Source: CAZNFR01 sp964572225
Lineage (GTDB): Bacteria; Bacteroidota; Bacteroidia; Bacteroidales; GCA-2748055
Length of the DNA: 58,420 bases
Assembly (NCBI GenBank): GCA_964572225.1
Contig: CAZNFR010000014.1
Span: forward strand, 1 to 58,420
Direction of reading: 5' to 3'
The notes under the pieces are model-generated. The model worked only from the letters and a program-made list of their open reading frames with translations. It did no database searches and was not told the origin of the DNA. The translations under genes were made by a program, and so were the position numbers. Below, one piece after another: positions 25,504 through 34,304 of this stretch; the stretch's first letter is position 1; every line of letters begins with the position of its first letter.

Positions 25504-25842
25504 ATGTTCAAAACTACCCTAAAAAACGACCTGATTATTGTATCCTTCCCCGAATTAGACAGGATAAATACCTTAATATCAGAAAATCTGAAAAAAGAGC
25601 TGAAAGCCAGAATAACTGCACCCGGAAAAACGATGATCATTGACCTGGGTGGGATCGATTTTGTTGACAGCAGTGGTTTCGGTGCATTTCTCTCCATAAT
25701 GAAACATGCCGGTGAGAACCAGTGCAACCTTAAGATTGCCAACATTTCCGGCAATGTAATGGAACTGTTTAAATTGCTTCAGCTCCATAATATTTTCGAA
25801 CTATACCAGGAGCTGGACGATGCCATTGAAAGCACCCGATAG
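25504..25842 (+). CDS. STAS-domain protein, anti-sigma-factor-antagonist type
   Basis: A 112-residue single STAS domain. The DSSGFG motif at 55-60 holds the serine that is phosphorylated in SpoIIAA/RsbV-type antagonists (Ser56 or Ser57), preceded by the IIDLGGIDFV strand. Proteins of this type switch an anti-sigma kinase or another partner between bound states according to their phosphorylation. No anti-sigma kinase or PP2C phosphatase gene is adjacent; its operon partner is the Hpt protein. It differs from the second STAS protein at 40920-41276 (DSSGLS), so they are not recent duplicates. The stop codon is 7 bases from the convergent clpB stop. Confidence 0.87.
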   Translation: MFKTTLKNDLIIVSFPELDRINTLISENLKKELKARITAPGKTMIIDLGGIDFVDSSGFGAFLSIMKHAGENQCNLKIANISGNVMELFKLLQLHNIFELYQELDDAIESTR

Positions 25843-25849
25843 TCAGCTT

Positions 25850-28435
25850 TTAGTTCCTGAATTCGAGTGAATCTCCCTTAACCTCCACAATTACAGGCTT
25901 CCCGGAGTCAATGACGTTCGACAGAATCTTCTTTGACAGATCGTTCACTAAATACTTTTGAATCACTCTTTTAACAGGTCTCGCACCAAACTGAGGGTCA
26001 TACCCCCTTTCAGCCAACCAGTCGAGGGCTTCATCCTTAATCCTCAGATCAATGCGGTTTTTTGAGAGTAATTGCCGGACCTTATCAAATTGCAATTCCA
26101 CAATTTCTCGGATTTGATCTTTGGTAAGGGGGCGAAACATGATAATATCATCAATCCTGTTTAAAAATTCAGGTCGTATGGTCTTTTTAAGCAATTCAAA
26201 AACTTTTAACCTCACTGTTTCAAAGGCTTCAGTTTCATTGGGAACAGTATACGCTCCATCCTCGGAGATCAGGGAGGAACCTATATTGGATGTCATAATA
26301 ATAATGGTATTCCTGAAATTAACCGTCCTCCCCTTGTTGTCTGTCAATCTTCCCTCATCCAAAACCTGAAGAAGTATATTAAATACATCCGGATGTGCCT
26401 TTTCGATCTCATCCAGCAATACAACCGAATAAGGCTTTCTGCGAACTGATTCGGTCAGTTGTCCTCCTTCATCATAACCGATATAGCCAGGAGGGGCTCC
26501 TATCAACCTCGAAACCGAATGCCTCTCCTGGTACTCCGACATATCGATCCGGGTCATTAGGCTTTCATCATTGAACAGAAATTCAGCAAGTGCCCTTGCA
26601 AGCTCAGTTTTCCCAACCCCGGTGGTACCTAGAAAAATAAAGGATCCAATGGGTCGCTTTTCATCCTGCATACCTGCCCGGCTGCGTCGAACAGCATCGG
26701 CCACCGCTTCAATTGCTTCCTCCTGCCCCACTACCCTGTGATGCAATTCGTCTTCAAGGTGCAATAACTTTTCTCTTTCGCTTTGCAACATTTTGCTCAC
26801 CGGAATACCCGTCCAACGGGAAACAACTTCGGCGATATCCTCCTCCCCGATTTCCTCCCGGATCAGGGCTGATCCCGATTGCATTTCCGCAAGTTCCAGG
26901 TTCAGGGACGAAATCCTTTCCTCCGATTCTTTTATTTTGCCATAGCGTATTTCTGCAACCTTACCATAATCACCCCTTCTTTCCTGTTCCGCAGCTTCAG
27001 TCTTATAGTTTTCAATGTTGGTCTTTTCTTTCTGGATCTCCTCGATAACCCCTTTCTCTTTTTCCCATTTGGCCCGGAGTTTATTCCTTTTATCGGACGA
27101 ATTAGCGATATCCTTCTGGATTTGTTCAATCCGAGGATTATTCCCTTCTCTCTTTAAAGCCTCCTTTTCAATTTCCAGTTGCTTGATCCTTCGTTCGATT
27201 TCGTCAATTTCCTCAGGAACGGAATTCATTTCCAGTCTCAACCTTGCAGAGGCTTCATCAATCAAATCAATGGCTTTATCAGGAAGGAAACGTTCGGTGA
27301 TATATCTTCTCGAGAGCTCAACTGCTGCAATGATAGCCTCATCCTTTATCCTCACCCTGTGATGGGTTTCGTATCTTTCCTTCAGTCCTCTGAGTATGGA
27401 TATGGCACTGGCTGAGTCAGGTTCATCCACCAATACAATCTGAAACCTCCTTTCGAGGGCCTTGTCTTTTTCAAAAAATTTCTGATACTCATTTAGGGTG
27501 GTTGCCCCTATTGCCCTTAATTCACCTCTTGCAAGGGCAGGCTTTAAAATGTTGGCAGCATCCATGGCTCCTTCACTCTTACCGGCCCCAACAAGGGTGT
27601 GTATCTCATCAATAAACAAAATTACCTGCCCTTCTTTCCCAACAACTTCCTTAATAACTGCTTTCAACCTTTCTTCAAATTCTCCTTTGTATTTTGCTCC
27701 CGCAACCAGAGCTCCCATATCAAGGGAATAAACCTTTTTTTCTTTGAGATTCTCCGGTACATCCCCATCCACTATGCGCTGTGCAAGCCCCTCGGCTATG
27801 GCGGTTTTCCCCACGCCCGGTTCACCAATCAGGATAGGATTATTTTTAGTTCTCCGGGAAAGGATCTGTAAAATACGTCGGATCTCCTCATCTCTACCAA
27901 TTACCGGATCCAGTTTCCCTTTTTGTACCATTTCGTTGAGGTCTGTAGCATAACGGTTAAGGGAATTATAGGATTGCTCTGCACTTTGGGAATCGACTTT
28001 ACTACCCTTACGCAGATCCTTGATTACCAACTTGAGCTCTTTTTCTGTAATCCCGTTATCCTTGAGAATCTGACTGCTTGTATCCCCGGCTTGAAGTATC
28101 CCTAAAAACAAATGTTCTACTGATACAAACTGATCACCCATTTCCTTGGCAGCAAGTTCTGCTTTCTGCAAGGCCCTGGCTGAGGCATTTGAAAGGTAAT
28201 TATCCCCTCCCGAAACTTTGGGATAAGATAAAACCACCCGGTCAAGAACCTGACTTATAGCAGATAACCCAATCCCAAATTTGCCAAAAATAAAAGAGGT
28301 GATCTCTTCCTCGTTTTCCAGAATTGCCTTTAACAGATGCCCGGTTTCCACTGCCTGATGTTCATAACCGGCCGCAATGGAAAATGCCTGATTTAAAACT
28401 GACTGAGAATTAACCGTTAACTTATCAAAATTCAT
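25850..28435 (-). CDS. clpB: ATP-dependent chaperone ClpB
   Basis: An 861-residue ClpB disaggregase that works with DnaK to rescue aggregated protein. Domains in order: Clp N-domain (about 1-145), first AAA+ module with GEPGVGKTAIAEG near 205, the coiled-coil middle domain (about 400-525), second AAA+ module with GTTGVGKTELARA near 605, and the C-terminal small domain. The middle domain separates it from ClpC and ClpA. The start is the ATG at 28435: a strong GGAGGT lies 10 bases upstream, and an in-frame ATG at 28450 overlaps that site and cannot be the main start. No CIRCE element is seen upstream, but a perfect 13-base palindrome lies at 28507-28519. Confidence 0.98.
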   Translation of the reverse strand: MNFDKLTVNSQSVLNQAFSIAAGYEHQAVETGHLLKAILENEEEITSFIFGKFGIGLSAISQVLDRVVLSYPKVSGGDNYLSNASARALQKAELAAKEMGDQFVSVEHLFLGILQAGDTSSQILKDNGITEKELKLVIKDLRKGSKVDSQSAEQSYNSLNRYATDLNEMVQKGKLDPVIGRDEEIRRILQILSRRTKNNPILIGEPGVGKTAIAEGLAQRIVDGDVPENLKEKKVYSLDMGALVAGAKYKGEFEERLKAVIKEVVGKEGQVILFIDEIHTLVGAGKSEGAMDAANILKPALARGELRAIGATTLNEYQKFFEKDKALERRFQIVLVDEPDSASAISILRGLKERYETHHRVRIKDEAIIAAVELSRRYITERFLPDKAIDLIDEASARLRLEMNSVPEEIDEIERRIKQLEIEKEALKREGNNPRIEQIQKDIANSSDKRNKLRAKWEKEKGVIEEIQKEKTNIENYKTEAAEQERRGDYGKVAEIRYGKIKESEERISSLNLELAEMQSGSALIREEIGEEDIAEVVSRWTGIPVSKMLQSEREKLLHLEDELHHRVVGQEEAIEAVADAVRRSRAGMQDEKRPIGSFIFLGTTGVGKTELARALAEFLFNDESLMTRIDMSEYQERHSVSRLIGAPPGYIGYDEGGQLTESVRRKPYSVVLLDEIEKAHPDVFNILLQVLDEGRLTDNKGRTVNFRNTIIIMTSNIGSSLISEDGAYTVPNETEAFETVRLKVFELLKKTIRPEFLNRIDDIIMFRPLTKDQIREIVELQFDKVRQLLSKNRIDLRIKDEALDWLAERGYDPQFGARPVKRVIQKYLVNDLSKKILSNVIDSGKPVIVEVKGDSLEFRN

Positions 28436-28506
28436 TTCTTTTACCTCCAAAAAACTTTACTTTTTACTTTCAAAACCATTGCCATTCTTTAAAACTTTCT
28501 ATATTC

Positions 28507-28519
28507 TGACATAATGTCA
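28507..28519. promoter_or_regulatory. Palindrome between clpB and the aspartyl protease gene
   Basis: TGACATAATGTCA is a perfect inverted repeat (TGACAT, central A, ATGTCA) in the 170-base divergent gap, 72 bases upstream of clpB and 87 bases upstream of the protease gene. It has the size and symmetry of a dimeric repressor or activator site; the factor is unknown. Confidence 0.4.
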
Positions 28520-28605
28520 CCTGCGGATATGTTAAATCGATAGGATTCGTATATTTACGGTATCGTATTTGAGGGATCTACAGTTGCAGAGTTAATGGAC
28601 TAAAA

Positions 28606-29856
28606 ATGACCAGGAACAAAAACATAATTATCACTCTGCTACTGTTTATATATGCAGGAGGTTACGGCCAATATGAGAACCCCCTGAAAAGGTTATATTT
28701 TGTAAACGAAAGAAAGGATATCTCCACAGTCTCATTCGAACTGATCAACAACCTCATAATCATTCCTGTAACCATCAATAATTCAGACACCTTACGCTTT
28801 ATTCTTGATACTGGCCTCTCTACCACAATGATCACTGACTTGGGAAATGAAGAAAAGGTAGAACTCAAGGTGGCCAGAGAGATTGAACTGAAAGGACTTG
28901 GAGAGGGCCAGCCTCTTAGTGCCTACCACACTTATGGAAATGTGATACAAGTAGCGGGGATCGAAGGAAGAAATCAGGACATATACCTGATTAAGGATAA
29001 TGTATTTAAACTTTCATCAAGAATGGGGAAAAGAATTCATGGTATCCTGGGATATTCGGTTTTTAAGGACTTTGTGGTGGAGATCAATTACAGCAGAAAA
29101 CGTATCAGCTTCATACGACCAGAAGCTTTTCGATATAAATGGAGACACAGGAATTTTGAGACCACAGAAATGAAGGTAATCGATAAAAAGCCATATCTCC
29201 AAATTAGTCTCACCGACGAAAATGGAGAAAAGCACATTGTGACTCTACTTCTTGATACCGGGGCAAGTCATTCCATGTGGATTGATCGAAAATCAACCAA
29301 TATTCCCTTACCCGATGAAACGAGACACATGTTTCTGGGTACCGGGTTGAACGGAGATGTTTACGGTAAAATCGGAAGGATGAATAACATGAACATTCTT
29401 GGATTCGAGATTGAAAATCCTATTGTTTCATTTCCGGAAGAATCTTCCGTCAGCCACGCAATGGGTATGGAATACAGAAACGGAAGTATGGGGTCAGAAG
29501 TATTGAAGCGATTCAATATTATTTTTGATTATAATAATGAGCAGATCGCATTAAAACCCAATGGATATTTTAAAGAAGCTTTTGCTCAGAATCTCAGTGG
29601 ACTTAAAATCATAGCTCCTTTCCCCGAAATACCCGCATATCAGGTTGAAAGCGTCCGTAAGGATTCACCTGCTGAAAGAGCCGGATTAAAAAAGGGCGAT
29701 ATTATCGAGATGATCAATAATGTAAAAGCAGAAAAATATACCCTTAATGATATATATCACATATTACAATACAAACCCGGATTAAAAATTACCATTAGCT
29801 ATATGAGGAATGGTGAGAGAAAGACAGCACAATTCAAACTTGAAAGCTATATTTAA
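28606..29856 (+). CDS. Exported retropepsin-like aspartyl protease with PDZ domain
   Basis: A 416-residue protein with a signal peptide (KNIIITLLLFIYAGGYG, cleavage near GYG-Q). Two aspartyl protease lobes are present, each with its DTG triad: FILDTGLSTT near residue 68 and LLLDTGASHS near residue 217. A C-terminal PDZ domain spans about 345-410 (SPAERAGLKKGDIIEMI). Two lobes in one chain give a pepsin-like intramolecular dimer from retropepsin-type halves. The likely site is the periplasm or outer surface; the substrate is unknown. The family (aspartyl protease plus PDZ) is common in Bacteroidota. It is divergent from clpB, so it may belong to an envelope quality-control set, but that is inference. 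Confidence 0.87.
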   Translation: MTRNKNIIITLLLFIYAGGYGQYENPLKRLYFVNERKDISTVSFELINNLIIIPVTINNSDTLRFILDTGLSTTMITDLGNEEKVELKVAREIELKGLGEGQPLSAYHTYGNVIQVAGIEGRNQDIYLIKDNVFKLSSRMGKRIHGILGYSVFKDFVVEINYSRKRISFIRPEAFRYKWRHRNFETTEMKVIDKKPYLQISLTDENGEKHIVTLLLDTGASHSMWIDRKSTNIPLPDETRHMFLGTGLNGDVYGKIGRMNNMNILGFEIENPIVSFPEESSVSHAMGMEYRNGSMGSEVLKRFNIIFDYNNEQIALKPNGYFKEAFAQNLSGLKIIAPFPEIPAYQVESVRKDSPAERAGLKKGDIIEMINNVKAEKYTLNDIYHILQYKPGLKITISYMRNGERKTAQFKLESYI

Positions 29857-29916
29857 GATCCTTTATATCTGCAGCACAATTCTTAAAAAAATGGTTTTTG
29901 TTTTCGCGGGTTTTGC

Positions 29917-29924
29917 TATTTTTG
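29917..29924 (+). promoter_or_regulatory. Candidate promoter of the OB-fold lipoprotein gene, -7 element
   Basis: TATTTTTG matches TAnnTTTG exactly, 21 bases before the ATG at 29946. A TTTG lies 16 bases further upstream, closer than the usual -33 spacing. Confidence 0.4.
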
Positions 29925-29945
29925 AGGAAACCAAAACCTGAAAAA

Positions 29946-30398
29946 ATGAGAAGAATACTTTTTTTAGCTTTTCTTATCGGACTCATTGCTTCCTGCACAA
30001 GCACAGGAAAAGAAAAAGAAACCAAATCCACCGATTTAGTAATTACCGTTGATGAACTGCTTGCGAACCCTGAAAAATATATTGAGAACAAAGTTACCGT
30101 AACAGGCCTTGTAACTCATGTTTGCAAACATGGCGGACAGAAACTCTTTATCGCCGGAGAAGAGGAAGGAATAAACCTACGAATAAATACCAGCGAGGAA
30201 GTACCTGAATTTCAGCTCGACATGGAAGGTAATACGGTTTTGTTTACCGGAGTAGTCAAGGAAATGGATGAGGAATTTATTGCACAATCACTGGAAGAAG
30301 AAAAAGAACACCATGGTGAGGATGCTGAAGGCCACGAAAATGCGGAAGGAAGAAATAAGGAAGTTTATGTGGTTGCGTCTACCTTTAAGAATAACTAA
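29946..30398 (+). CDS. OB-fold (tRNA_anti-like) lipoprotein
   Basis: A 150-residue lipoprotein: MRRILFLAFLIGLIAS runs into a lipobox cysteine (Cys18), followed by a short polar linker. The body resembles the OB-fold tRNA_anti-like group (VTVTGLVTHVCKHGGQKLFIAG; VLFTGVVKEMDEEF). A conserved-looking CKHGG motif and a histidine/glutamate-rich segment near the end (EHHGEDAEGHE) could bind metal or heme, which is inference. The ATG at 29946 was preferred to one at 29898 because it yields the lipoprotein signal and lies after the promoter element. An intrinsic terminator separates it from the PepSY-type gene, although the two may act together. Confidence 0.75.
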   Translation: MRRILFLAFLIGLIASCTSTGKEKETKSTDLVITVDELLANPEKYIENKVTVTGLVTHVCKHGGQKLFIAGEEEGINLRINTSEEVPEFQLDMEGNTVLFTGVVKEMDEEFIAQSLEEEKEHHGEDAEGHENAEGRNKEVYVVASTFKNN

Positions 30399-30421
30399 AC
30401 CGGCTCAGATATTTTTTCAAG

Positions 30422-30454
30422 GCCCGGAACCTCATCATTCCGGGCTTTATTATT
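30422..30454 (+). terminator. Intrinsic terminator after the OB-fold lipoprotein gene
   Basis: An 8-base-pair perfect stem (GCCCGGAA with TTCCGGGC) around an 8-base loop is followed by TTTATTATT. The T-tract is interrupted, so termination may be partial, allowing read-through into the PepSY-type gene at 30465. Confidence 0.65.
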
Positions 30455-30464
30455 CAATATCTTT

Positions 30465-31037
30465 ATGAAGTGGAGAATATATAATCGGAGGATCCACCGG
30501 GATCTGGGATATTTCTTCTTTGGGATGACTCTGATTTATGCAGTTTCGGGTATTGTGCTTAATCACCGGCAGCCTGGAGGAGATGCCTCCATCGTAACCC
30601 GGTCTGAGGATTTTCAGTACCGGAAGGTCTTAAAAGAAGATTTAAGCCCGGAATTTCTGAAAACCATGCTTATCGACCTACAGATTAGCAGTGAGGATTA
30701 TAAGAATCATTTCTTCCAGAATGATAACAATCTGATGATCTACCTGAAAAATGGCCATATTAGTTTTGATCCTGCATCAGGCTTCGGAAAAATAATTACG
30801 ATAAGAAAAAGACCCGTTCTTACCGAGTTCAATTTCCTTCACTATAATAAACCAAAAAAGTTATGGACTTGGTTTTCTGATATTTACGCAGTCGCACTCG
30901 GACTTTTAGGGATTACCGGTCTATTTATCATTAATGGTAAACATTCCATCACCAGAAGGGGTGGTATACTAACCGTTGCCGGAATCCTGATCCCCCTGAT
31001 CTTTCTCTATATTTATTTATGGAAAAGCCAAGGGTGA
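30465..31037 (+). CDS. PepSY-associated transmembrane protein
   Basis: A 190-residue inner-membrane protein with the PepSY-TM signature. An N-terminal RRIHRDLGYFFFGMTLIYAVSG helix with an SGIVLNHR end, a periplasmic region of about 110 residues containing LTEFNFLHYNKPKKLWTWFSD, and two C-terminal helices (AVALGLLGITGLFII and GGILTVAGILIPLIFLY) are visible. This is the minimal form of a family whose larger members act as ferric-siderophore or flavin-dependent reductases in Bacteroidota. Whether this small form binds heme is unknown; the histidines in NRRIHRD and VLNHR are candidates. It follows an OB-fold lipoprotein, consistent with a small envelope metal or heme module. Confidence 0.8.
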   Translation: MKWRIYNRRIHRDLGYFFFGMTLIYAVSGIVLNHRQPGGDASIVTRSEDFQYRKVLKEDLSPEFLKTMLIDLQISSEDYKNHFFQNDNNLMIYLKNGHISFDPASGFGKIITIRKRPVLTEFNFLHYNKPKKLWTWFSDIYAVALGLLGITGLFIINGKHSITRRGGILTVAGILIPLIFLYIYLWKSQG

Positions 31038-31156
31038 ATTCCTATTTCTTTCCTGAAAACCAAAAATCAATGCTTGGATCTGTAAATAAGGTAACATTTA
31101 TTCTATAATTGAGTATAGAGTATTAAGCCATAGCTAAACCCTGCAGGGAAAATAAA

Positions 31157-34100
31157 ATGAGTGAACAGATCCTTACCGCGTTGATGCAGTTATTTGCCAT
31201 AATTGCACGGCCTGAGAGTAATACCGAGGACCGCAGGACGGTTGTAAGTTCATTTCTCAGAAGGCAGCTGAATCAGGAAAGAGTTAATGTTTACCTGCGT
31301 ATTTTCGATCATTATTATAGCATTCATCAGCAAAAGCAAAAAGACAAAGATTCAAGACGAAGGAGGATTTCGGCGACAAGTGTACGAGTTTTACGCATCT
31401 GCACAGAAATTAACGAGGAACTTGCTCAGCCGCAAAAAATTATTGTTCTGATCCAATTATTGGAATTCGTTAAATCCGATAACGATGAAATCTCGACCCA
31501 GGAAATGGAATTCCTTAATACCGTTGCAGAAACCTTCAATATATCTGTTTCGGAATATACCCTGATACGCGATTTCGTACTTCTGCCCGAATCTGAGATA
31601 CCTGATTCATATTCCATTCTGATTGCAGACGGCCAAAAAAAACCAGGTGGTAAACTGCAACGGACGAAACACATGCAGGTTGAATTTCTTCAAGGACATA
31701 TCCGAATACTTCATGTAGTCTCGACCAATATGTATTTTGTCAGATACATGGGAATCAATGAATTACTGCTGAATGGTCAGTTAATGGCACGGGATAAGTG
31801 TTATGCCTATACTACCGGATCTTCCATCCGCAACCAACAAATCAATCCACTCTATTACAGCGATGTTGTTAGCAGGTTCGCGGAAGATACCATAAATTCA
31901 CGCATTCTTTTTGAGGCTGTCGATGTTGAATATCGGTTTCCCGGTGGGAAGACCGGTCTTCAAAAAATGAATTTCACGGAACATTCAGGTAAGCTGGTAG
32001 GAATTATGGGCGCAAGCGGTTCGGGAAAATCCACCTTGCTAAACGTTTTGAACGGATCCAACAAGCCTACGTCGGGAAAAATAAGAATTAACGGACTGGA
32101 TATTCATGAAGAGAAAGAAGAAGTTGAAGGTCTCATTGGCCATGTTTCTCAGGATGATCTCCTAATCGAAGAACTCACCGTTTTTCAGAACCTGTATTTT
32201 AACGCCAGGCTTTGTTTTGACAATTACAGCAGAACTGAAATTACCGATGCGGTTGTGAAGGTTCTCAAGAACCTGGGACTCTATGAGATACGGGATATTC
32301 AGGTAGGTTCACCACTTAATAAAAAGATTAGCGGGGGACAAAGAAAAAGATTGAATATTGCTCTTGAGCTTATCAGAGAACCAGCGGTATTGTTCCTGGA
32401 TGAGCCTACTTCCGGGCTTTCTAGTCGTGATTCCGAAAATATCCTCGACCTGTTAAAAGAATTATCACTCAAAGGAAAACTGGTGTTTGTTGTAATTCAT
32501 CAGCCCTCTTCCGATATTTTCAAGATGTTCGATCAGCTGCTTATTCTGGATCAGGGAGGATACCTGATCTACAATGGGAATCCGGTGGAATCTATTATTT
32601 ATTTTAAGGAAAGAATTCATCACGCAAACTGGAACGAGAGTGAGTGTCATGTTTGTGGGAACGTTAACCCCGAGCAGATTTTCAATATCGTAGAAGCATC
32701 TGTGATTGATGAATACGGAAAGCCAACGGATACCCGTAAAATTTCTCCTGAAGAATGGAACGAATTATTTCTGGAGAAAAAGGCACAGGAGGAAAACGGG
32801 AATGATTCCGGGGCAGGAAAAGATGAATTGCCGGAAGTATCCTTTAAGATCCCAGGTAAACTAAAGCAATTCCTGGTATTTGCAAAAAGGGATGTTCTTA
32901 AAAAATTAAGTGATACCCAATATCTTGTAATCAATTTTCTTGAGGCGCCTCTGCTGGCCTTTCTTCTGGCAACCATCATAAAGTATTTTAATGTAGATGT
33001 GGGAAATAAGTTTGGCTATACTCTCTACGGGAACGACAATCTGCCAGTTTATCTCTTCATGTCGGTGATAGTTGCAATTTTTATGGGGCTTACCGTAAGT
33101 GCGGAGGAGATTATCAAGGACAGGAAAATTTTGAAAAGAGAAGCATTCCTCCATCTAAGCTGGTCCGGATATCTTACCTCAAAAGTATCCGTTCAATTCA
33201 TTTTGTCGGCCATTCAGGCCTTTGCCTTTGTTCTTGTGGGAAATCTGATCATGGAAATCAAAGGCATGTTTTTCATATACTGGCTGGTACTTTTTAGTGC
33301 CTGGGCCAGTTCCAATATTATGGGTTTATTAATATCTGACAGTTTTAAAACTGTAGTTACCATATACATACTCATACCTTTTCTGGTAATCCCCCAAATC
33401 ATCTTGTCGGGGGTTATGGTAAAGTATGAAAAACTTAATCCGATTATTTCAAGCCCCAAATCCATTCCTTTCTATGGGGAAATAATGACGGCAAGATGGG
33501 CTTATGAAGCATTGGCGACCTATCAGTACATCGAAAATGATTATCAAAAACGCTATTATAGCAAAGAGAAGTTAATGAGAAACGCCAGTTTCAAAGAAAA
33601 TTTTCTTCTTACCGAGTTGATAAATAAAGCTCGTTTTATTGAGAAAAACCTATATGATCCGGATGCGATCGAAAATATTAAGTACAACCTTTCTTTGATT
33701 CGCACCGAACTGGAAAAAGAATATGAATACAGGGTGTTGCTGGGTTCTGAACAGAATAATATCCCACAGGATCAATTTGAGCAATCTGAGCTCCTAAGCC
33801 TGGAATTGGTATCTCCTTCCATTATTCAGGATCTTATTGGTTATTTACAAAATAAAAAATTCTTTTATTCCCGGTTATATAAATACGTTTATGAGAAAAT
33901 CAATACTCAAAAAAGGAGCGAAAACCAGGAATATATTGAAGAACTCAAGCGGCTTCATCATAATGAAAGTCTGGAAGAATTTGTAACGAATAAAAATGAG
34001 TTTCAAAGGATTGTTGAATACAACGGAGAACTAATACAGAAAAAGGATCCCATATACCTTTATCCGATGAACCGCTTTATAAAAGCCCATTTCTATGCAC

Positions 34101-34255
34101 CCAGAAAGCCTTTGTTCGGAGGTTTTATGGATACCATCTGGGTTAATGTAATTATGATCTGGGTTTTCAGTGGCTTGCTATTTATTGCACTTTATTACAG
34201 GCTGCTGAAAAAGGTGCTTGATTTCTTCGAAAATCTGAAACTGAATAAGAAATAA
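31157..34255 (+). CDS. ABCG-type ABC transporter with TerB-like and FHA-like N-terminal regions
   Basis: A 1032-residue half-transporter of the ABCG/White order (ATPase before membrane domain). Residues 1-145 are helical and resemble a TerB-like domain (SDNDEISTQEMEFLNTVAE). Residues 150-250 are beta-rich and FHA-like. The ATPase shows Walker A GASGSGKS (285-292), SGGQRKR (392-398), Walker B FLDEP (Asp415, Glu416) and the H-loop HQPSS (His448). A CHVC pair (Cys497, Cys500) follows. The ABC2 membrane domain spans about 580-800. A long charged helical segment (about 820-985) comes before the last membrane helix near 1000. The substrate is unknown. It likely works as a homodimer. It converges on siaC, with a shared hairpin between them. 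Confidence 0.85.
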   Translation: MSEQILTALMQLFAIIARPESNTEDRRTVVSSFLRRQLNQERVNVYLRIFDHYYSIHQQKQKDKDSRRRRISATSVRVLRICTEINEELAQPQKIIVLIQLLEFVKSDNDEISTQEMEFLNTVAETFNISVSEYTLIRDFVLLPESEIPDSYSILIADGQKKPGGKLQRTKHMQVEFLQGHIRILHVVSTNMYFVRYMGINELLLNGQLMARDKCYAYTTGSSIRNQQINPLYYSDVVSRFAEDTINSRILFEAVDVEYRFPGGKTGLQKMNFTEHSGKLVGIMGASGSGKSTLLNVLNGSNKPTSGKIRINGLDIHEEKEEVEGLIGHVSQDDLLIEELTVFQNLYFNARLCFDNYSRTEITDAVVKVLKNLGLYEIRDIQVGSPLNKKISGGQRKRLNIALELIREPAVLFLDEPTSGLSSRDSENILDLLKELSLKGKLVFVVIHQPSSDIFKMFDQLLILDQGGYLIYNGNPVESIIYFKERIHHANWNESECHVCGNVNPEQIFNIVEASVIDEYGKPTDTRKISPEEWNELFLEKKAQEENGNDSGAGKDELPEVSFKIPGKLKQFLVFAKRDVLKKLSDTQYLVINFLEAPLLAFLLATIIKYFNVDVGNKFGYTLYGNDNLPVYLFMSVIVAIFMGLTVSAEEIIKDRKILKREAFLHLSWSGYLTSKVSVQFILSAIQAFAFVLVGNLIMEIKGMFFIYWLVLFSAWASSNIMGLLISDSFKTVVTIYILIPFLVIPQIILSGVMVKYEKLNPIISSPKSIPFYGEIMTARWAYEALATYQYIENDYQKRYYSKEKLMRNASFKENFLLTELINKARFIEKNLYDPDAIENIKYNLSLIRTELEKEYEYRVLLGSEQNNIPQDQFEQSELLSLELVSPSIIQDLIGYLQNKKFFYSRLYKYVYEKINTQKRSENQEYIEELKRLHHNESLEEFVTNKNEFQRIVEYNGELIQKKDPIYLYPMNRFIKAHFYAPRKPLFGGFMDTIWVNVIMIWVFSGLLFIALYYRLLKKVLDFFENLKLNKK

Positions 34256-34280
34256 AAAAGGTATCCCTTTTGGGGATACC
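34251..34280 (-). terminator. Intrinsic terminator of the siaB-siaC unit
   Basis: An 8-base-pair stem (GGTATCCC with GGGATACC) around a 5-base loop. On the minus strand the hairpin is followed by a run of six T residues, so it serves siaC, 24 bases after its stop. The plus strand has no adjacent T-tract, so it is a weaker stop for the ABC transporter transcript. Confidence 0.8.
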
Positions 34281-34304
34281 CTGATTCCTGAAAAAATATC
34301 TTTT

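Noticed and set aside
28436..28450. Longer clpB start at 28450
   Set aside because: This ATG overlaps the GGAGGT Shine-Dalgarno of the start at 28435 and the family N-terminus begins at MNFDKLT.
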